Positions 5,701 through 7,181 of a stretch of DNA of 7,181 nucleotides are shown here, piece after piece. Position 1 is the stretch's first letter. The number at the start of each line of letters is the position of its first letter. Under the pieces are notes generated by a model, which did no database searches, was not told the DNA's origin, and saw only the letters and a program-made list of their open reading frames with translations. Origin of the DNA: Acidobacteriota bacterium (lineage in GTDB: Bacteria; Acidobacteriota; Thermoanaerobaculia; UBA5066); the NCBI GenBank assembly GCA_016789625.1, contig JAEUQS010000887.1:1-7181 (forward strand). The letters are read 5' to 3'. Both the position numbers and the translations under genes were made by a program.

Positions 5701-6708
5701 TCAAAGGCGGGAGAAGGCGTTCACGAGGGCCTCGACGGGGAGCGTTTCGAGGCACACGTTTTTTCGGCAGGTCTTCCAGAGGTCCTGCCCGAAGCAGAAC
5801 TGGCACGGGGCCTTGCCGAGCACGATCTCGAGGCGGCCGCGGGAGAGGGGGGCCCAGTCCACGGGGTTCGTGGGGCCGAAGACATCGAGCACCGGCGTGC
5901 CGAGCGCGGCCGCGAGATGCGCGGGCCCCGAGTCCACGGTGGCGACGGCGGATGCCCGGGCCAGGAGCGCGACGAGCTCCTCGAGGGAGAGCGCACCCGC
6001 GAGCGAGGTCACGCGAGGACGGAGGGACGCGGGGACCCGGCTCGTGATCGCGCTGGCCTCGCGGCGCTCCGGGGCGCTGCCCGTGACGAGCACGTGGTCC
6101 GCGCGATTCTCCGAGAGGAGCCGTGTGGCGAAGGCCGCCCAGGTCTCGGCGGGAAGGCCCTTGAGGTTCGGGCGCCTCCGGAGCCAGCGGTTCGATTCCG
6201 ACGCCCCGGGATGCACCACGACGACGCGCTTCCCGAGCCCGTCGACGCGCGCGGCGATCGACGCTCTCGCGGCCTCGGTGGGCACGAGCCGGGGCGCGAG
6301 CTCGAAGCCGTCGAGGTTCCGTGAGAGCGCCCGCAGCGCATGCGCGCTCGACTCGCGGCCGGGGAGGAGCGGCACCGTCACGACGCGCGCGGCGCCGCGA
6401 AAGCTCTCGACCCATTCCCGGATGACGGGCTTCTCGTGGCTCAGCACCAGCACCTCGTCGTGCCGGCCCGCGAGCGCCTCCCCGAGGCGCCGCCGCTCGG
6501 GGCCGAAGAGCAGGAGCCTCACGCCCCGGCGCACGTTGGGCTTGCGGAGCGTGTACACGGCCGTCACCGCAGAGCCCTCGGAAAAAAGAGCGCGTCCCCA
6601 GGGCCGCGACAGGAGCTCGACCGGGCCGTCCTCTGCGAGGTGACGGAGAAAGGGCTCGAGCATCACGAGATCGCCGATCTGGCCGAAATGGACGAAGAGG
6701 CGTCTCAC
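5701..6708 (-). CDS. Glycosyltransferase family 9 protein (heptosyltransferase-like)
   Basis: A 335-residue protein of usual GT9 length and two-domain GT-B layout. The N-terminal domain opens with VHFGQIGDLVML (6-17); G12-D13 match the GD pair of the family, where the Asp is the proposed catalytic base in WaaC. The C-terminal domain begins near RVVVVHPGAS (161-170) and contains VLVTGSAPERREA (207-219). It then has the nucleotide-sugar signature VDSGPAHLAAALGTPVLDVFGPTNP (258-282, D259 and H264). A cysteine-containing tail follows (C302, C305, C314, C319), seen in many GT9 members. The expected role is transfer of a heptose or related sugar from an activated donor to a lipid-A core or another surface glycan at the cytoplasmic face. 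The acceptor cannot be told from sequence. The start is GTG at 6708; an in-frame TAG at 6721-6723 rules out any longer version. There is no Shine-Dalgarno, so a leaderless or weakly initiated mRNA is likely. The kinase gene follows after 43 bases. Confidence 0.92.
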   Translation of the reverse strand: MRRLFVHFGQIGDLVMLEPFLRHLAEDGPVELLSRPWGRALFSEGSAVTAVYTLRKPNVRRGVRLLLFGPERRRLGEALAGRHDEVLVLSHEKPVIREWVESFRGAARVVTVPLLPGRESSAHALRALSRNLDGFELAPRLVPTEAARASIAARVDGLGKRVVVVHPGASESNRWLRRRPNLKGLPAETWAAFATRLLSENRADHVLVTGSAPERREASAITSRVPASLRPRVTSLAGALSLEELVALLARASAVATVDSGPAHLAAALGTPVLDVFGPTNPVDWAPLSRGRLEIVLGKAPCQFCFGQDLWKTCRKNVCLETLPVEALVNAFSRL

Positions 6709-6746
6709 GATCTGCGAAAGCTAACAGGCATGCCACGATTCGGCTC
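6709..6746. promoter_or_regulatory. 38-base divergent gap between glycosyltransferase and SGNH genes
   Basis: Two start codons point away from each other across only 38 bases, so the promoters must overlap each other or reach into the opposite coding regions. Neither gene has a Shine-Dalgarno site. A perfect 8-bp palindrome, GGCATGCC (6727-6734), sits near the middle and might be an operator, though its length is modest. No convincing -35/-10 pair is visible on either strand. Confidence 0.45.
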
Positions 6747-7181
6747 ATGAAGCCCGGCCGCGCGCGGATCCTCGCCCTCGCGCTGGGGCTCCTTTCCGCG
6801 GAGCTCCTCGCCTGGCCGGCGACGCGGTTCCTCGCGGCGCGCGGTGTGCTCTACCGGCCCGCGGTGCCGCCGCGCTACGACCTCTACCTCGCGGCGCGCG
6901 ATCCGCTTCTCGGCTGGCCCTCGCCCCAGACGTTCGGAAAGGGCGGCGAGCGCGATGCCCGCGGCGCACGTCTCTCGCGCCTCGCGGGACCGGCCGCGAT
7001 CTCCGTGTACGGCGACTCGTTCGCGTGGGGCAGCGACGTTCCCGCCGGGAGCTGCTGGGTCGAGAAGCTCGGAGAGCTCATCGGCGCCCGCGCGCTCAAC
7101 TTCGGCGTCGGGGGCTACGGCACCGATCAGGCCGTGCTCCGCCACGAGCGGAACGTGAAAGGGGGGCTCGACGACGCGCCG
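6747..7181 (+). CDS. SGNH/GDSL-type hydrolase-like protein, N-terminal part (3' end cut by window edge)
   Basis: 145 codons are present and the frame is open at the window edge. Residues 1-30 form a basic start plus a hydrophobic segment (about 8-24), read as a signal anchor or signal peptide. Residues 48-57 (LAARDPLLGW) resemble the lead-in of secreted SGNH proteins in which a DPxLGW-type motif precedes the catalytic fold. Block I is ISVYGDSFAWG (85-95), with Ser91 as the expected nucleophile in GDS. NFGVGGYGTDQA (118-129) then supplies the conserved Gly-rich turn. The C-terminal Asp-x-x-His block is outside the window, so catalytic completeness cannot be judged. Members commonly add or remove acyl groups, for instance on surface polysaccharides, which would suit the divergent glycosyltransferase gene, but that is inference. 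The ATG at 6747 is chosen because the signal segment follows it; the ATG at 6730 is in another frame. No Shine-Dalgarno is seen. Confidence 0.82.
   Translation, partial: MKPGRARILALALGLLSAELLAWPATRFLAARGVLYRPAVPPRYDLYLAARDPLLGWPSPQTFGKGGERDARGARLSRLAGPAAISVYGDSFAWGSDVPAGSCWVEKLGELIGARALNFGVGGYGTDQAVLRHERNVKGGLDDAP

Noticed and set aside
4530..6047. A 505-codon plus-strand open frame opposite the kinase and glycosyltransferase genes
   Set aside because: Its composition is His/Arg/Glu-rich shadow sequence, and the opposite strand has complete HisKA/HATPase and GT9 motifs.
5594..6748. Alternative minus-strand frame of 384 codons over the glycosyltransferase
   Set aside because: It is Arg/Ala/Pro-rich with no family motif, while the frame ending at 5701 holds all GT9 signatures.
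1..7181. CRISPR array, tRNA, insertion sequence or toxin-antitoxin pair
   Set aside because: I found no regularly spaced repeats, cloverleaf sequences, transposase motifs or small overlapping gene pairs of that type; nearly all bases are assigned to convincing genes.

Overview
The window is a high-GC bacterial chromosome segment, densely coding, with strong G/C preference at third codon positions. A lipobox lipoprotein and a GT9 (heptosyltransferase-type) glycosyltransferase suggest a Gram-negative cell with an outer membrane. The base composition and gene style would fit Acidobacteriota, Myxococcota, Gemmatimonadota or a similar lineage, but nothing here fixes the taxon. I see no rRNA, tRNA, CRISPR array, insertion sequence or phage gene. 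No gene-free stretch exceeds about 105 bases.

Layout, left to right. (1) Positions 1-2656, minus strand: a tightly coupled membrane-protein operon read RDD-family protein -> SpoIIM-family (DUF95) protein -> DUF4129-associated membrane protein, the last cut by the window edge. The reading frames overlap by 4 and 11 bases. This is the membrane part of a widespread conserved neighbourhood that in many bacteria also carries DUF4350, MoxR-type AAA+ ATPase and DUF58 genes; those would lie beyond position 1. (2) Positions 2657-2761: a 105-base divergent intergenic region with an imperfect direct repeat. (3) Positions 2762-4223, plus strand: a two-gene unit with a 1-base gap, encoding a GYF_2 (DUF4339)-type protein with a four-helix membrane tail and an unrecognised lipoprotein. 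(4) Positions 4224-4265: a short convergent junction with a GC-rich hairpin. (5) Positions 4266-6708, minus strand: a GT9 glycosyltransferase followed by a membrane sensor histidine kinase with no response regulator in view. (6) Positions 6709-6746: a 38-base divergent gap. (7) Position 6747 to the edge, plus strand: the N-terminal part of a membrane-anchored SGNH/GDSL-type protein.

The common theme is the cell envelope: integral membrane proteins of the RDD/SpoIIM/DUF4129 set, a membrane GYF protein with a lipoprotein, a surface-glycan glycosyltransferase, a membrane sensor and an SGNH protein. The most unusual sequence structure is a perfect 28-bp palindrome (14-base half-sites, no spacer) inside the 3' end of the histidine kinase gene, close to the convergent-junction hairpin. 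No clearly new defence or mobile system is visible. The least understood parts are the GYF/lipoprotein pair and the RDD/SpoIIM/DUF4129 operon it diverges from.
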